Origin: Polaromonas sp.
GTDB lineage: Bacteria; Pseudomonadota; Gammaproteobacteria; Burkholderiales; Burkholderiaceae_C
Length of the DNA stretch: 34,445 nt
Direction of reading: 5' to 3'
NCBI RefSeq assembly: GCF_030689685.1
Contig: NZ_JAUYEY010000073.1
Span: 1-34,445 of the forward strand
This document shows, piece by piece, positions 13,965-21,812 of the stretch. Position numbers and translations under genes: made by a program. Each line of letters begins with the position of its first letter. The first letter of the stretch is position 1. The notes below the pieces were generated by a model, which made no database searches, was not told the origin of the DNA, and saw only the letters and a program-made list of their open reading frames with translations.

Positions 13965-15440
13965 TCACAACATCGCGTCGCGCAAACGCGCGAACACCTT
14001 CCAGAAAGCCGCTTCCTGGGTGGTCGCGAAGTTGATACGCATCAGCGTGGTCGGTGTGCGCACCGCGTGGAACAGCGCGCCGGGGGCGATCAGGTAACCC
14101 TCGTCGAGCATGCGCTGGGCCAGCGCGTCGGTGTCCACGCCGGTGTCGACCCAGCCGAACAGCCCCGCCGGTTCGGCCGCGAAGGTGCAGCCGTGCGCCA
14201 GCGCCAGCTTGACGCTGCGCGCGCGCGCCGCATCGAGACGGGTGCGTATGCGTTCGGCATGGCGGCGCAACTGGCCCTGGTCGATGCACCAGGCCAGCGC
14301 TTTTTCGAGCAGGGCTGGCGTGGTCAGCGTGCCCAGCAGCTTGGTGTCGAGCAGGCGCTGCACCAGATCCGGCGGCGCCGCCATAAAGCCGACGCGCCAG
14401 CCCGGCGCCAGGATTTTGGCGAAGCCGCTGACATACATCGTGCGCTGCAGGCCGTCCAGCGCGCACAGGCGCGTCGCGTGTTCGGGCGCCAGGTGGCAGT
14501 AGGTGTCGTCCTCGACGATGTGGAAGTTGTGCTGGTTGGCTAGCTGCAGCACGCGGTGCGCGCTGCCGGGGCTCAGGCAGTAACCGGTCGGGTTGTGAAA
14601 CACGCTGACGCTGACAAACAGCTTGGGCGCATGCGCCTCGCAGTAACGCGCCATCACTTCCAGGTCCGGCCCGTCGGCGCGCCGTGGCACCGGCAAGATG
14701 CGCATGCCCAGCGCATCGAGCCGCGCAAACTCGACCGCCCAGCCGGGTTCCTCGACCATCACGCAGTCGCCGGCGCGCAGCAGGGTACGGCTCACGATGT
14801 CCAGCGCATGGGTCGCCCCCACGCTGGTGATGATCTGCTCGGGCGCCGCATGCACATTGAGCACGCCGAGTTTTTGCGACAGCGCGCGGCGCAGGCCGCT
14901 GTCGCCCATGGGTTCGCCGTAACTGAGCGAAAAATCGCGCAGCGCGCTGCCGCTGGTGACCTTGCGCACGGCCGCCGGCATGAAGCGGGTGTCCAGCCAT
15001 TCCGGCGGAAACACGCCCATGCCCGGCTGCGGCTTGTTGCTGACCCGATGGAACATGCCACGGATCAGCGCCGAGGCATCAACCGGCGCCTGCCGGGCGG
15101 ACATCCAGGTGGCGGCGTTCCAGGCGGAGGGCGCGTCCGGGTTCGTTGAATCTGCTATTTTTTTAATAGCTGACGGCGCTTGTTGCGCCTGGGCCAACGC
15201 CGCATTGAATGATGCATCGCGGACGAAGAAGCCCCGGTTCTTGTGCGCCACCACCAGCCCCTGGGCCAGCAACTGGTCGTAGGCCGCGACCACGGTGGAG
15301 ACGCTGACGCCCTGCTGTTGCGCGCATTGCCGCACCGAGGGCAGGCGCGCGCCGGGTGCCAGCAGGCGGCTGCGGATGCGCTCGGCAAAACGCGTGCTTA
15401 GCTGCTCGGTCAGTGACTGCGAACCGGTTTTCATCAGCAT
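13965..15440 (-). CDS. MocR-type regulator (GntR wHTH plus aminotransferase domain)
   Basis: About 491 residues from the ATG at 15440, which has AAAGG upstream; a later ATG at 15434 and an earlier one at 15482 are in frame. A winged helix (LSTRFAERIRSRLLAPGARLPSVRQCAQQQGVSVSTVVAAYDQLLAQGLV) is joined by a linker to a fold-type-I PLP domain with FHNPTG, VEDDTY and the lysine motif SGFAKILAPGWRVGF (about K342). MocR proteins sense PLP-bound or amino-acid-like ligands and regulate adjacent, usually divergent, genes; here that is the LysE-EamA-aminotransferase run. The linker includes an antisense GCTAT/ATAGC element. The product could have enzymatic activity too. Confidence 0.93.
   Translation of the reverse strand: MLMKTGSQSLTEQLSTRFAERIRSRLLAPGARLPSVRQCAQQQGVSVSTVVAAYDQLLAQGLVVAHKNRGFFVRDASFNAALAQAQQAPSAIKKIADSTNPDAPSAWNAATWMSARQAPVDASALIRGMFHRVSNKPQPGMGVFPPEWLDTRFMPAAVRKVTSGSALRDFSLSYGEPMGDSGLRRALSQKLGVLNVHAAPEQIITSVGATHALDIVSRTLLRAGDCVMVEEPGWAVEFARLDALGMRILPVPRRADGPDLEVMARYCEAHAPKLFVSVSVFHNPTGYCLSPGSAHRVLQLANQHNFHIVEDDTYCHLAPEHATRLCALDGLQRTMYVSGFAKILAPGWRVGFMAAPPDLVQRLLDTKLLGTLTTPALLEKALAWCIDQGQLRRHAERIRTRLDAARARSVKLALAHGCTFAAEPAGLFGWVDTGVDTDALAQRMLDEGYLIAPGALFHAVRTPTTLMRINFATTQEAAFWKVFARLRDAML
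15154..15203 (+). repeat. GCTAT-N7-ATAGC-N20-GGGC element (antisense in the MocR-type gene)
   Basis: A perfect GCTAT-N7-ATAGC is followed after 20 bases by GGGCCAACGCC. It lies antisense in the MocR-type gene, where it encodes part of the inter-domain linker (SAIKKIADS). Confidence 0.65.
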
Positions 15441-15550
15441 GGACAGGGGCCTTTGCGCGGAGTGTGCTGACAAGCAGGGCAATACAGTTTCAAAATTTGT
15501 ACCCTTAACTGTACCGATAGTGTGTTGGTTTGGACTATAAAGTCTGGGTC
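15441..15550. promoter_or_regulatory. Divergent control region of the MocR-type regulator and LysE operon
   Basis: Contains a direct repeat TGTACC at 15498-15503 and 15510-15515 (12 bp apart), the arrangement typical of MocR/PdxR operators. A TATAAA box at 15536-15541 lies ten bases before the LysE ATG, so that transcript may be leaderless or nearly so. Confidence 0.5.
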
Positions 15551-16171
15551 ATGAATTGGCAAGAATTTACCGCTTTGCTGGTGCTGGCGACGGCCATGAG
15601 CTTTTCGCCGGGGCCCAACACCACACTGTCGACCGCGCTGGCGGCCAACCACGGCCTGCGCCGCGCCATGCCTTTTGTCTGCGCGGTGCCGGTCGGCTGG
15701 GGCGTGTTGCTGAGCCTGTGCGCGCTCGGGTTGGGCGCGCTGCTGCTGGCGATGCCGCTGCTGGGCCTGGCGATCAAGCTCGTCGGCGTGGTGTATCTGC
15801 TGTGGCTGGCCTCGAAAATCGCGCGCACCCGGCAGTTGGGCCAGCTCAGCGAGGCCGATGCAGACCGCATGAACGTCGGCTTCTGGCAGGGCGCGGCACT
15901 GCAGTTCGTCAACATCAAGGCCTGGATGCTGGCGCTGGCGATTGTCAGCGGCTGGATTGCCGGGCGCAGCGACCCCGGCCTGCGTTTTGCCGTGGTGCTG
16001 CCGGTGATGCTGGCCTATGCCTTTGTCAGCAACCTGGTCTATGCGCTGGCCGGTTCGCTGCTGCGCGCGTGGCTGTCCGGCCCGGCCGGCACAGGCCGGC
16101 GCCTCATCGGGTTCAACCGCGCCATGGCGGCGGTGCTGGTGGCCACCGCCATCTGGATGCTGTTCTTATGA
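15551..16171 (+). CDS. LysE-family translocator
   Basis: 206 residues from the ATG at 15551; a GTG/ATG-type start seven codons upstream is in frame but unsupported. Inner-membrane exporter of the LysE/RhtB family, which expels amino acids such as lysine, homoserine or threonine. Seen: TAMSFSPGPNTTLSTALAANHGLRRAMPFV, the diagnostic SPGPN motif, and about six hydrophobic segments ending in AAVLVATAIWMLFL. The stop overlaps the next ATG (ATGA), indicating translational coupling. No Shine-Dalgarno sequence is visible, consistent with a near-leaderless transcript. It faces the MocR-type gene, its likely regulator. Confidence 0.9.
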   Translation: MNWQEFTALLVLATAMSFSPGPNTTLSTALAANHGLRRAMPFVCAVPVGWGVLLSLCALGLGALLLAMPLLGLAIKLVGVVYLLWLASKIARTRQLGQLSEADADRMNVGFWQGAALQFVNIKAWMLALAIVSGWIAGRSDPGLRFAVVLPVMLAYAFVSNLVYALAGSLLRAWLSGPAGTGRRLIGFNRAMAAVLVATAIWMLFL

Positions 16172-17103
16172 CACAGCAACAAGTCACCAAGGGCCTGTGG
16201 CTGGGCCTGCTGGGCATCGTGATTTTTGCGGTGACCCTGCCGATGACGCGGCTGGCGGTCGGCCCGCCCGAGGCGCCGCAGATGTCAGGCGTGTTCATCG
16301 CGCTGGGCCGCGCCGTGGTGGCGGCCGCGCTGTCGGCGCTGTTTCTGCTGGCCACACGCGCGCCGCTGCCGCAGCGCCGCGACTGGGGGCCGCTGGCCAT
16401 CACCGCCGCCGGCGTGGTGTTCGGCTTCCCGCTGTTCACCTCGATCGCCATGCGTTACGTCGAAGCCATGCATGCCAGCGTGATCGTCGGCGTGTTGCCA
16501 TTGGCCACTGCGGCGGTTGGCGCGCTGCTGCACCGCCAGCGGCCGTCGGCCGGGTTCTGGTGGTGCGCAGCGCTGGGCAGCGCGCTGGTGGTGGTATTTG
16601 CCGTGCTGCGTTCAGGCGCTGCCGGGCTCGCAATTCATTTTGCGGACGGGCTGCTGCTGGCGGCGATGCTGTGCGCCGCCATCGGTTACGGCTACGGCGC
16701 GCGGCTGTCGCAACACATGCAGGCCGAACATGTGATCTGCTGGGCGCTGCTGATTTCCCTGCCTATGACCCTGCCGCTGGCGCTGCTGAGCTGGCCCACA
16801 GCGCCCGTCCAGCCCAGCGCCTGGGCCGGCTTTGCCTACCTCGGCGTGTTTTCAATGTGGCTGGGCTTTTTTGCCTGGTACCGCGGCCTGGCCCTGGGCG
16901 GCACGGTGCGGGTCAGCCAGGTCCAGCTGGTCCAGCCCTTTTTGTCCATGCTGTTTGCCGTGCCGCTGCTTGGGGAGTCGCTGGACGCGGTGACGGTCGG
17001 CTTCGGCCTGGCCGTGATCGCCACCGTGTTCATCGGCAAACAGATGCCTGTCCACACGGCGGTGCCAAGTGAGAAACTATTCATCGTCACCAAGACGGAG
17101 TGA
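16168..17103 (+). CDS. EamA/DMT-family transporter
   Basis: 311 residues starting at the ATG that overlaps the LysE stop. Drug/metabolite transporter family, ten predicted membrane segments in two EamA repeats; the second contains YLGVFSMWLGFFAWYRGLALGGTVRVSQVQLVQPFLSMLFAVPLLGESLDAVTVGFGLAVI, a typical EamA ending. Substrates in this family are often amino acids or other metabolites. Placed directly after a LysE-type exporter and before an aminotransferase, it suggests export or uptake of an amino-acid-like compound. The longer forward frame across both transporter genes is a shadow. Confidence 0.9.
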   Translation: MTQQQVTKGLWLGLLGIVIFAVTLPMTRLAVGPPEAPQMSGVFIALGRAVVAAALSALFLLATRAPLPQRRDWGPLAITAAGVVFGFPLFTSIAMRYVEAMHASVIVGVLPLATAAVGALLHRQRPSAGFWWCAALGSALVVVFAVLRSGAAGLAIHFADGLLLAAMLCAAIGYGYGARLSQHMQAEHVICWALLISLPMTLPLALLSWPTAPVQPSAWAGFAYLGVFSMWLGFFAWYRGLALGGTVRVSQVQLVQPFLSMLFAVPLLGESLDAVTVGFGLAVIATVFIGKQMPVHTAVPSEKLFIVTKTE

Positions 17104-17116
17104 CAGAGACAACACC

Positions 17117-18343
17117 ATGACAAAGGCCGACATGACAAACCCAATGCACTGGAACCTGGCCGCACGCGCCGAAAAAATGAACCCCTCGGTGATCCGAGAG
17201 ATCCTCAAGGTCACCGAAAAGCCCGGCATCATCAGTTTTGCGGGCGGCCTGCCTTCGCCCAAGACCTTTCCGGTCACCGCGTTTGCTGAGGCCTGCGCCA
17301 AGGTCTTGCGCGAAGACGGCCAGGCGGCGCTACAGTACGCGGCCAGCGAAGGTTATGGCCCGCTGCGCGAGATGGTGGCGGCCATGCTGCCCTGGCAGGT
17401 CGACCCGGCCCAGGTGCTGATCACCACCGGATCGCAGCAGGGCCTGGATTTGCTGGCCAAGATCCTGATCGACAAGGGCAGCCCCATCCTGGTCGAGACG
17501 CCGACCTACCTCGGTGCGCTGCAGGCTTTCACGCCGATGGAGCCGCAAGTGATCAGCGTGGCCAGCGATAACGACGGCGTCGACGTCAACGACCTCGCGA
17601 TGAAAGCCAGGGATGGGCGCTTTCTGTATGTGCTGCCCAACTTCCAGAACCCGACCGGCCGAACCATGAGCGAAGCACGCCGCGCGGCGCTCTCGGCGCG
17701 CGCCGCCGAACTGGGGCTGCCCATCGTCGAGGACAACCCCTATGGCGACCTGTGGTTCGACGCACCGCCGCCACTGCCGCTGTCGGCGCGCAATCCTGAA
17801 GGCTGCCTCTACCTGGGTTCGTTTTCCAAAGTGCTGGCGCCCGGCCTGCGCCTGGGTTTTCTGGTGGCGCCGAAAGCGCTGTACCCCAAGCTGCTGCAGG
17901 CCAAACAGGCGGCCGATTTGCACAGCCCCGGCTTCAACCAGCGCATGATTGCCGAGGTCATGAAGGACGGCTTTCTGGACCGGCATGTGCCGACGATTCG
18001 CGCGCTCTACAAGTCGCAGCGTGACGCCATGCTGGCGGCACTGAAGCGTGAGATGCCCGAAGGCGTGAGCTGGAACACACCCGACGGCGGTATGTTTTTG
18101 TGGGCCCGCCTGCCGGCCGGCATGAGCGCGGTCGAGCTGCTGCCCAAAGCCGTCGATAAAAACGTCGCCTTTGTGCCGGGCGCTGCTTTCTATGCCAACA
18201 ACGCCGACCAACGCACCCTGCGCCTGTCTTTTGTGACGGCCAGCGTGGACCAGATCAACACCGGGGTTGCGGCGCTTGCCGCAGCGATCCGCGAGAACCA
18301 GCCTGCGGCCGCGCGGGTTGCTGAAACGGTCGGGGCGAAATAG
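17117..18343 (+). CDS. PLP-dependent aminotransferase (class I, 2-aminoadipate transaminase-like)
   Basis: About 408 residues. The ATG at 17117 is chosen because the product then begins just before the conserved WNLAARAEKMNPSVIREILKV; an ATG at 17069 would overlap the transporter gene. Class I aminotransferase features: FAGGLPSPKTFP, TTGSQQGLDLL, NFQNPTG (about 185-191), VEDNPYGDLWF (D206) and the Schiff-base lysine SFSKVLAPGLRLGF (K238). It resembles LysN/2-aminoadipate or aromatic aminotransferases; the substrate cannot be assigned. The stop is immediately followed by the next ATG. Confidence 0.92.
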   Translation: MTKADMTNPMHWNLAARAEKMNPSVIREILKVTEKPGIISFAGGLPSPKTFPVTAFAEACAKVLREDGQAALQYAASEGYGPLREMVAAMLPWQVDPAQVLITTGSQQGLDLLAKILIDKGSPILVETPTYLGALQAFTPMEPQVISVASDNDGVDVNDLAMKARDGRFLYVLPNFQNPTGRTMSEARRAALSARAAELGLPIVEDNPYGDLWFDAPPPLPLSARNPEGCLYLGSFSKVLAPGLRLGFLVAPKALYPKLLQAKQAADLHSPGFNQRMIAEVMKDGFLDRHVPTIRALYKSQRDAMLAALKREMPEGVSWNTPDGGMFLWARLPAGMSAVELLPKAVDKNVAFVPGAAFYANNADQRTLRLSFVTASVDQINTGVAALAAAIRENQPAAARVAETVGAK

Positions 18344-18964
18344 ATGTTGAAAATCTGGGGGCGCATGAGCTCCATCAACGTCAAGAAGGTGGTGTGGGCC
18401 GCGCAGGAACTGGCGCTGGATATCCAGCGCACAGAAGCCGGTGGCTTGTTCGGCGTGGTGAAGACCCCTGCGTACATGGCGCTGAACCCCAACTCGCTGG
18501 TGCCGGTGATTGAGGACGAGGACTACGTCTTGTGGGAGTCGAATGTCATCGTGCGTTACCTGTGTGCCAAACACTCGTTGGGCCAGATGTACCCCACGGA
18601 CCTGCGCGAGCGTTTCGACGCCGAGCGCTGGATGGACTGGCAGCAGACCACGCTGAACCCGGCCAGCCGCGCCGGCTTCTGGCAACTGGTACGCACACCG
18701 CCGGAGCAACGCAATGCGGCCGCCCTTGCCGAGTCGAATGCCGCCGTCGAGGCCCTGATGGCAGTGCTTGATGCGCACCTGGCGCAGCGCAGTTTCATGG
18801 TCGGCGAAGGTTTCACCGTCGCCGACATTCCCATCGCCTGCGAAGTCCACCGCTGGTTTGGCCTGCCGCAAGCACGCCAAAGCCGGCCCGCCATCGAGCG
18901 CTGGTATGGCAACATCTGCGCGCGCCAAGCCAGCAAGGGTGTGCTGGATTTGCCGCTCAGCTAA
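18344..18964 (+). CDS. Glutathione S-transferase
   Basis: 206 residues. The ATG directly follows the aminotransferase stop with no gap, so translation is probably coupled. Thioredoxin-like N-terminal domain with LKIWGRMSSINVKKVVWAAQEL, NPNSLVPVIEDEDYVLWESNVIVRYL (cis-proline VPV and the glutathione-binding ES pair), and an all-helical C-terminal domain with FMVGEGFTVADIPIACEVHRWF (N-capping box/hydrophobic staple). Cytosolic. Its placement in an amino-acid gene cluster suggests conjugation or isomerisation of a pathway intermediate, but stress detoxification is equally possible. Confidence 0.93.
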   Translation: MLKIWGRMSSINVKKVVWAAQELALDIQRTEAGGLFGVVKTPAYMALNPNSLVPVIEDEDYVLWESNVIVRYLCAKHSLGQMYPTDLRERFDAERWMDWQQTTLNPASRAGFWQLVRTPPEQRNAAALAESNAAVEALMAVLDAHLAQRSFMVGEGFTVADIPIACEVHRWFGLPQARQSRPAIERWYGNICARQASKGVLDLPLS

Positions 18965-18977
18965 TAAGTATTGAACA

Positions 18978-19042
18978 AGGAGATCAAAGAGATCAAGGAG
19001 GCCAGAAATCACAAACTCTTTGTCTTGTCTCTTTGATCTCCT
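18978..19042 (+). repeat. Inverted repeat with 15-bp perfect arms between GST and phzF-like genes
   Basis: AGGAGATCAAAGAGA (18978-18992) pairs perfectly with TCTCTTTGATCTCCT (19028-19042), with a 35-base loop that itself has partial pairing. The arms are built of GATC-AAAGA direct repeats. No T-run follows. It may be an mRNA processing or stabilising hairpin that separates expression of the first genes from the later ones, or a mobile palindrome. Confidence 0.75.
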
Positions 19043-19084
19043 GATCTCTTTGTAAAAACCCTCTTCCCACCCAGGTATCAAAAC

Positions 19085-20011
19085 ATGGCCCAGCGCGCCT
19101 TCAAACAAGTCGACGTCTTCACCGCCCAGCCCTATTTCGGCAACCCGCTGGCCGTGGTGCTGGACGGCAGCGGCCTGGACGACGCGGCCATGCAGCGTTT
19201 TGCGCAGTGGACCAATCTGTCCGAAACGACTTTTGTGTTGCCGCCCACCGAGCCCTCGGCCGACTACCGCGTGCGCATCTTCACGCCGGGCGGCGAGCTG
19301 CCTTTTGCCGGCCACCCGACGCTGGGCACCTGCCACGCCTGGTTGCAGGCCGGCGGTGTGCCCCAACGCAAGGATGTCATCGTGCAGCAGTGCGAGGTCG
19401 GCCTGATCAACATCCGCCGGGAAGGTGCGCGCCAGGCCTTCGCCGCGCCGCGGCTCAAGCGTTCCGCGCCCAGCCCGGTCGTGCTGGCGCAGGTGGCTGC
19501 CGCACTGGGCTTGAAGCCGCAGCGCATCATTGCAGCCCAGGTTCTCGACAACGGCCCGGTCTGGCTGGGCCTGCTGCTGGATAGCGCCGACACCGTGCTG
19601 CAACTGGAACCAGATCACCTGGCGCTGAAAAAATATGGGCTGAAAGTGGGTGTAGCCGGCGCCCATTCTGCGTCGGTTGCTCCTGTTTTAATAGCGCGCG
19701 CAAACCGCGAAGCTCAGGCCTTTGCCGGCAACACGCCCGTCGCGCCCACGGAGACTGCTGATTTTGAAGTCCGCGCTTTCGCCGCACCGATAGGCATCCA
19801 CGAAGACCCGGTCACCGGCAGCCTGAACGCCAGCCTCGCGCAGTGGCTGATGGCTGAAGGCCATGCGCCCGACAACTACGTCGTGGCGCAAGGCACCTGT
19901 CTGGGACGCGCCGGCCGGGTCCATCTCTCGCGCGAAACCACGGCCGGCACAGCAGTCGTCTGGGTCGGCGGCGAGTCGGTCACCTGCATTGATGGATCGG
20001 TGACGCTGTGA
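19085..20011 (+). CDS. PhzF-family isomerase/epimerase-like protein
   Basis: 308 residues. Diaminopimelate-epimerase-like double hot-dog fold. Seen: FKQVDVFTAQPYFGNPLAVVLDG at the start, NLSETTFVLPP with the catalytic glutamate, FTPGGELPFAGHPTLGTCHAW, and EDPVTGSLNASLAQWL near the C-terminus. PhzF isomerises a phenazine precursor, but most members have unknown substrates. Residues about 200-210 (LIARANREAQAF) coincide with a degenerate GCTAT/ATAGC repeat. The stop TGA overlaps the GTG of the next gene (GTGA). Confidence 0.93.
   Translation: MAQRAFKQVDVFTAQPYFGNPLAVVLDGSGLDDAAMQRFAQWTNLSETTFVLPPTEPSADYRVRIFTPGGELPFAGHPTLGTCHAWLQAGGVPQRKDVIVQQCEVGLINIRREGARQAFAAPRLKRSAPSPVVLAQVAAALGLKPQRIIAAQVLDNGPVWLGLLLDSADTVLQLEPDHLALKKYGLKVGVAGAHSASVAPVLIARANREAQAFAGNTPVAPTETADFEVRAFAAPIGIHEDPVTGSLNASLAQWLMAEGHAPDNYVVAQGTCLGRAGRVHLSRETTAGTAVVWVGGESVTCIDGSVTL
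19679..19727 (+). repeat. GCTAT-N7-ATAGC element, degenerate copy (in phzF-like gene)
   Basis: GCTCC-N7-ATAGC is followed after 20 bases by AGGCCTTTGCC. It is in the sense direction and encodes LIARANREAQAFAG in the same frame as the other sense copies. The right arm is only a partial match. Confidence 0.4.
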
Positions 20012-20721
20012 TCACGGCCCAGCTCGATCACCTCGTCGTCATGGCCGCCAGCCTGGACCAGGGCGTGGCATGGTGCGAAGAAACACTGGGCATCACGCCC
20101 GGCCCCGGCGGCGAACACCCGCTGATGGGCACGCACAACCGCCTGTTCAGCATTGCCGGCCCGGCCTTTCCGCGCGCCTACTTTGAAATCATCGCGATCC
20201 AGCCCGGCGTGACACCGACGCGCCCGGCCGGCAAACACCGCTGGTTCGACATGGACGACCCGCTGCTGCAATCACGTGTGGCCAGCGAGGGGCCGCAAGT
20301 GATTCATTTTGTCGCGAGCGTGCCGGGCGTGCTGACGGCCGTCAAGGCACTGGCCGCCCAAGGGCTGGACCGCGGCGCCGTGGTACAGGCCTCGCGCCAG
20401 ACCGCCGGCGGCCTGCTGAGCTGGCGCATCACCGTGCGCGACGACGGCCAGCGCCTGTTCTACGGCACGCTGCCCACGCTGATCCAGTGGGGCGAGGCCG
20501 GCGAGGACCCGGCGCGTGCCGCCCATCCGCTGAACGCAATGCCGGCGTCGGGTGTGACGCTGGAGGCGCTGCAGGCGCGCCACCCGCGACCCGAAAAATT
20601 GCAGGCCGCGTATGCCGCCATCGGCCTGGCTGGTGTGGGTGTGAGCCCCGGTACGCCCGATCTGATCGCCACGCTGAATACCCCGCGCGGGCGGGTCACG
20701 CTCGAATCCAAAGGGATCTAG
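20008..20721 (+). CDS. VOC/glyoxalase-like domain protein
   Basis: 237 residues from a GTG that overlaps the phzF-like stop by GTGA. The N-terminal ITAQLDHLVVMAASLDQGVAWCEETLG resembles the glyoxalase-like (Glyoxalase_3-type) domain, with a metal-ligand-type histidine in LDHLVV. It is followed by GTHNRLFSIAGPAFPRAYFEIIAIQP and a longer C-terminal half (HPRPEKLQAAYAAIGL...TLNTPRGRVTLESKG) seen in this subgroup. The catalytic role is not established. It is coupled to the gene before and lies directly before the small hydrophobic ORF. Confidence 0.85.
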   Translation: MITAQLDHLVVMAASLDQGVAWCEETLGITPGPGGEHPLMGTHNRLFSIAGPAFPRAYFEIIAIQPGVTPTRPAGKHRWFDMDDPLLQSRVASEGPQVIHFVASVPGVLTAVKALAAQGLDRGAVVQASRQTAGGLLSWRITVRDDGQRLFYGTLPTLIQWGEAGEDPARAAHPLNAMPASGVTLEALQARHPRPEKLQAAYAAIGLAGVGVSPGTPDLIATLNTPRGRVTLESKGI

Positions 20722-20802
20722 ATGTTGACTGCGCAGGAACTCGCCTGGCTTGCCCTCGTCGCGCTGGCGCTGCGCCTGCTGACGGAAAAAAGGACCGCAT
20801 GA
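20722..20802 (+). CDS. Putative 26-residue hydrophobic peptide, translationally coupled
   Basis: The ATG begins directly after the preceding stop TAG and its TGA overlaps the next ATG (ATGA at 20799-20802). The product starts MLTAQELAWLALVALALRLL and ends TEKRTA: a short amphipathic start, one hydrophobic helix and a positively charged C-terminus, consistent with a single-pass micro-protein. The tight junctions at both ends argue for translation, either for the peptide itself or to couple the dehydratase. I do not recognise the sequence; too short for homology by eye. Confidence 0.5.
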   Translation: MLTAQELAWLALVALALRLLTEKRTA

Positions 20803-21812
20803 ACGCCGTGCTGAAAGAAACAAGCCTCAGCGCCCTGCCATCGCTGGCGGAGATCGAAGCTGCATCCCGCGTGGTCTACCGCGAATTCCAGGCCACGCCG
20901 CAATACCGCTGGGGTCTGTCCAGCCAGCGCCTGGGCACCGACTGCTGGATCAAGCACGAGAACCACACACCCGTTGGCGCTTTCAAGATTCGCGGCGGTC
21001 TGACTTATTTCGACGCCTTGAAGCAGCGCGGTGCGCTGCCCGCAGAAGTTGTCAGCGCCACCCGCGGTAACCACGGCCAAAGCATAGGCTGGGCGGCTCG
21101 CGCGCACGGTGTGGCCTGCACCGTCGTCGTGCCGCAGGGTAACTCGCTGGAAAAAAATGCCGCGATGCGCGCGCTCGGCGTGACGCTGATCGAACACGGT
21201 GAGGACTTCCAGGAAAGCCGCGAGTACGCGATGCGCCTGGCGGCCGAACGCGGCGCCCACATGGTGCCCAGCTTCCATGCCGACCTGCTCAGCGGCGTCA
21301 GCACCTACTGGTGGGAGTTCATGCGGGCCGTCCCGGAATTGGACGTGGTCTACGTTCCGATCGGCCAGGGCTCAGGCGCTTGCTCGGCGATTGCCGCCAA
21401 ACGCGCGCTGGGCCGCAGCTTGCGTATCGTCGGCGTGGTCAGCGCCCATGCCACCACTTACGCGGACTCGCTGGCGGCCGGCCGCGTGGTCGAAGCACCG
21501 GTGAGCACCCAACTGGCCGACGGCATGGCCTGCCGCATCGCCGACGCGTCGGCGCTGGACATCATCGCGCCGCACATCCACCACATCGTGCAGGTGACTG
21601 ACGGGGAAGTGGCGCAGGCCATGCGCGACCTCTACGCCGACACGCATAACGTGGCTGAAGGCGCGGGCGCGGCCAGTTTTGCCGCCGCCATGCAGGAACG
21701 CGCGCAACTCACCGGCCAGGTCGTCGGCACCACGCTGTGCGGCGGCAACGTGGACAGCGCCACTGTCGCCAAGGTGCTGGCTGCCAGCCCCCACGCTTCT
21801 CGCTTCGCGTAG
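20799..21812 (+). CDS. Serine/threonine dehydratase-like PLP enzyme
   Basis: 337 residues from the ATG at 20799; the frame is open further upstream only as a shadow of the VOC gene. Fold-type-II PLP enzyme: TPVGAFKIRGG contains the PLP lysine (K63), SATRGNHGQSIGWAA the asparagine loop, VPIGQGSGACSAIAA the phosphate-binding glycine loop and TLCGGNVDSATVAKVL the C-terminal signature. Threonine/serine dehydratases make 2-oxo acids and ammonia; related enzymes act on other hydroxy- or amino acids. The final residues (SPHASRFA) and the stop codon lie inside interspersed repeat B, so the native C-terminus has probably been replaced. Confidence 0.9.
   Translation: MNAVLKETSLSALPSLAEIEAASRVVYREFQATPQYRWGLSSQRLGTDCWIKHENHTPVGAFKIRGGLTYFDALKQRGALPAEVVSATRGNHGQSIGWAARAHGVACTVVVPQGNSLEKNAAMRALGVTLIEHGEDFQESREYAMRLAAERGAHMVPSFHADLLSGVSTYWWEFMRAVPELDVVYVPIGQGSGACSAIAAKRALGRSLRIVGVVSAHATTYADSLAAGRVVEAPVSTQLADGMACRIADASALDIIAPHIHHIVQVTDGEVAQAMRDLYADTHNVAEGAGAASFAAAMQERAQLTGQVVGTTLCGGNVDSATVAKVLAASPHASRFA

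Noticed and set aside
15556..17103. A 515-codon forward frame spanning both transporters
   Set aside because: Its first part is the out-of-frame shadow of the LysE gene; the real EamA gene starts at the ATG at 16168.
17330..19666. A 778-codon leftward frame
   Set aside because: It is antisense to aminotransferase, GST and phzF-like genes, has His/Gln/Arg-rich composition typical of shadow frames in GC-rich DNA, and has no motif.
20487..21812. A longer N-terminus for the dehydratase
   Set aside because: The added residues are the shifted frame of the VOC gene; the family start fits the ATG at 20799, which overlaps the micro-ORF stop.
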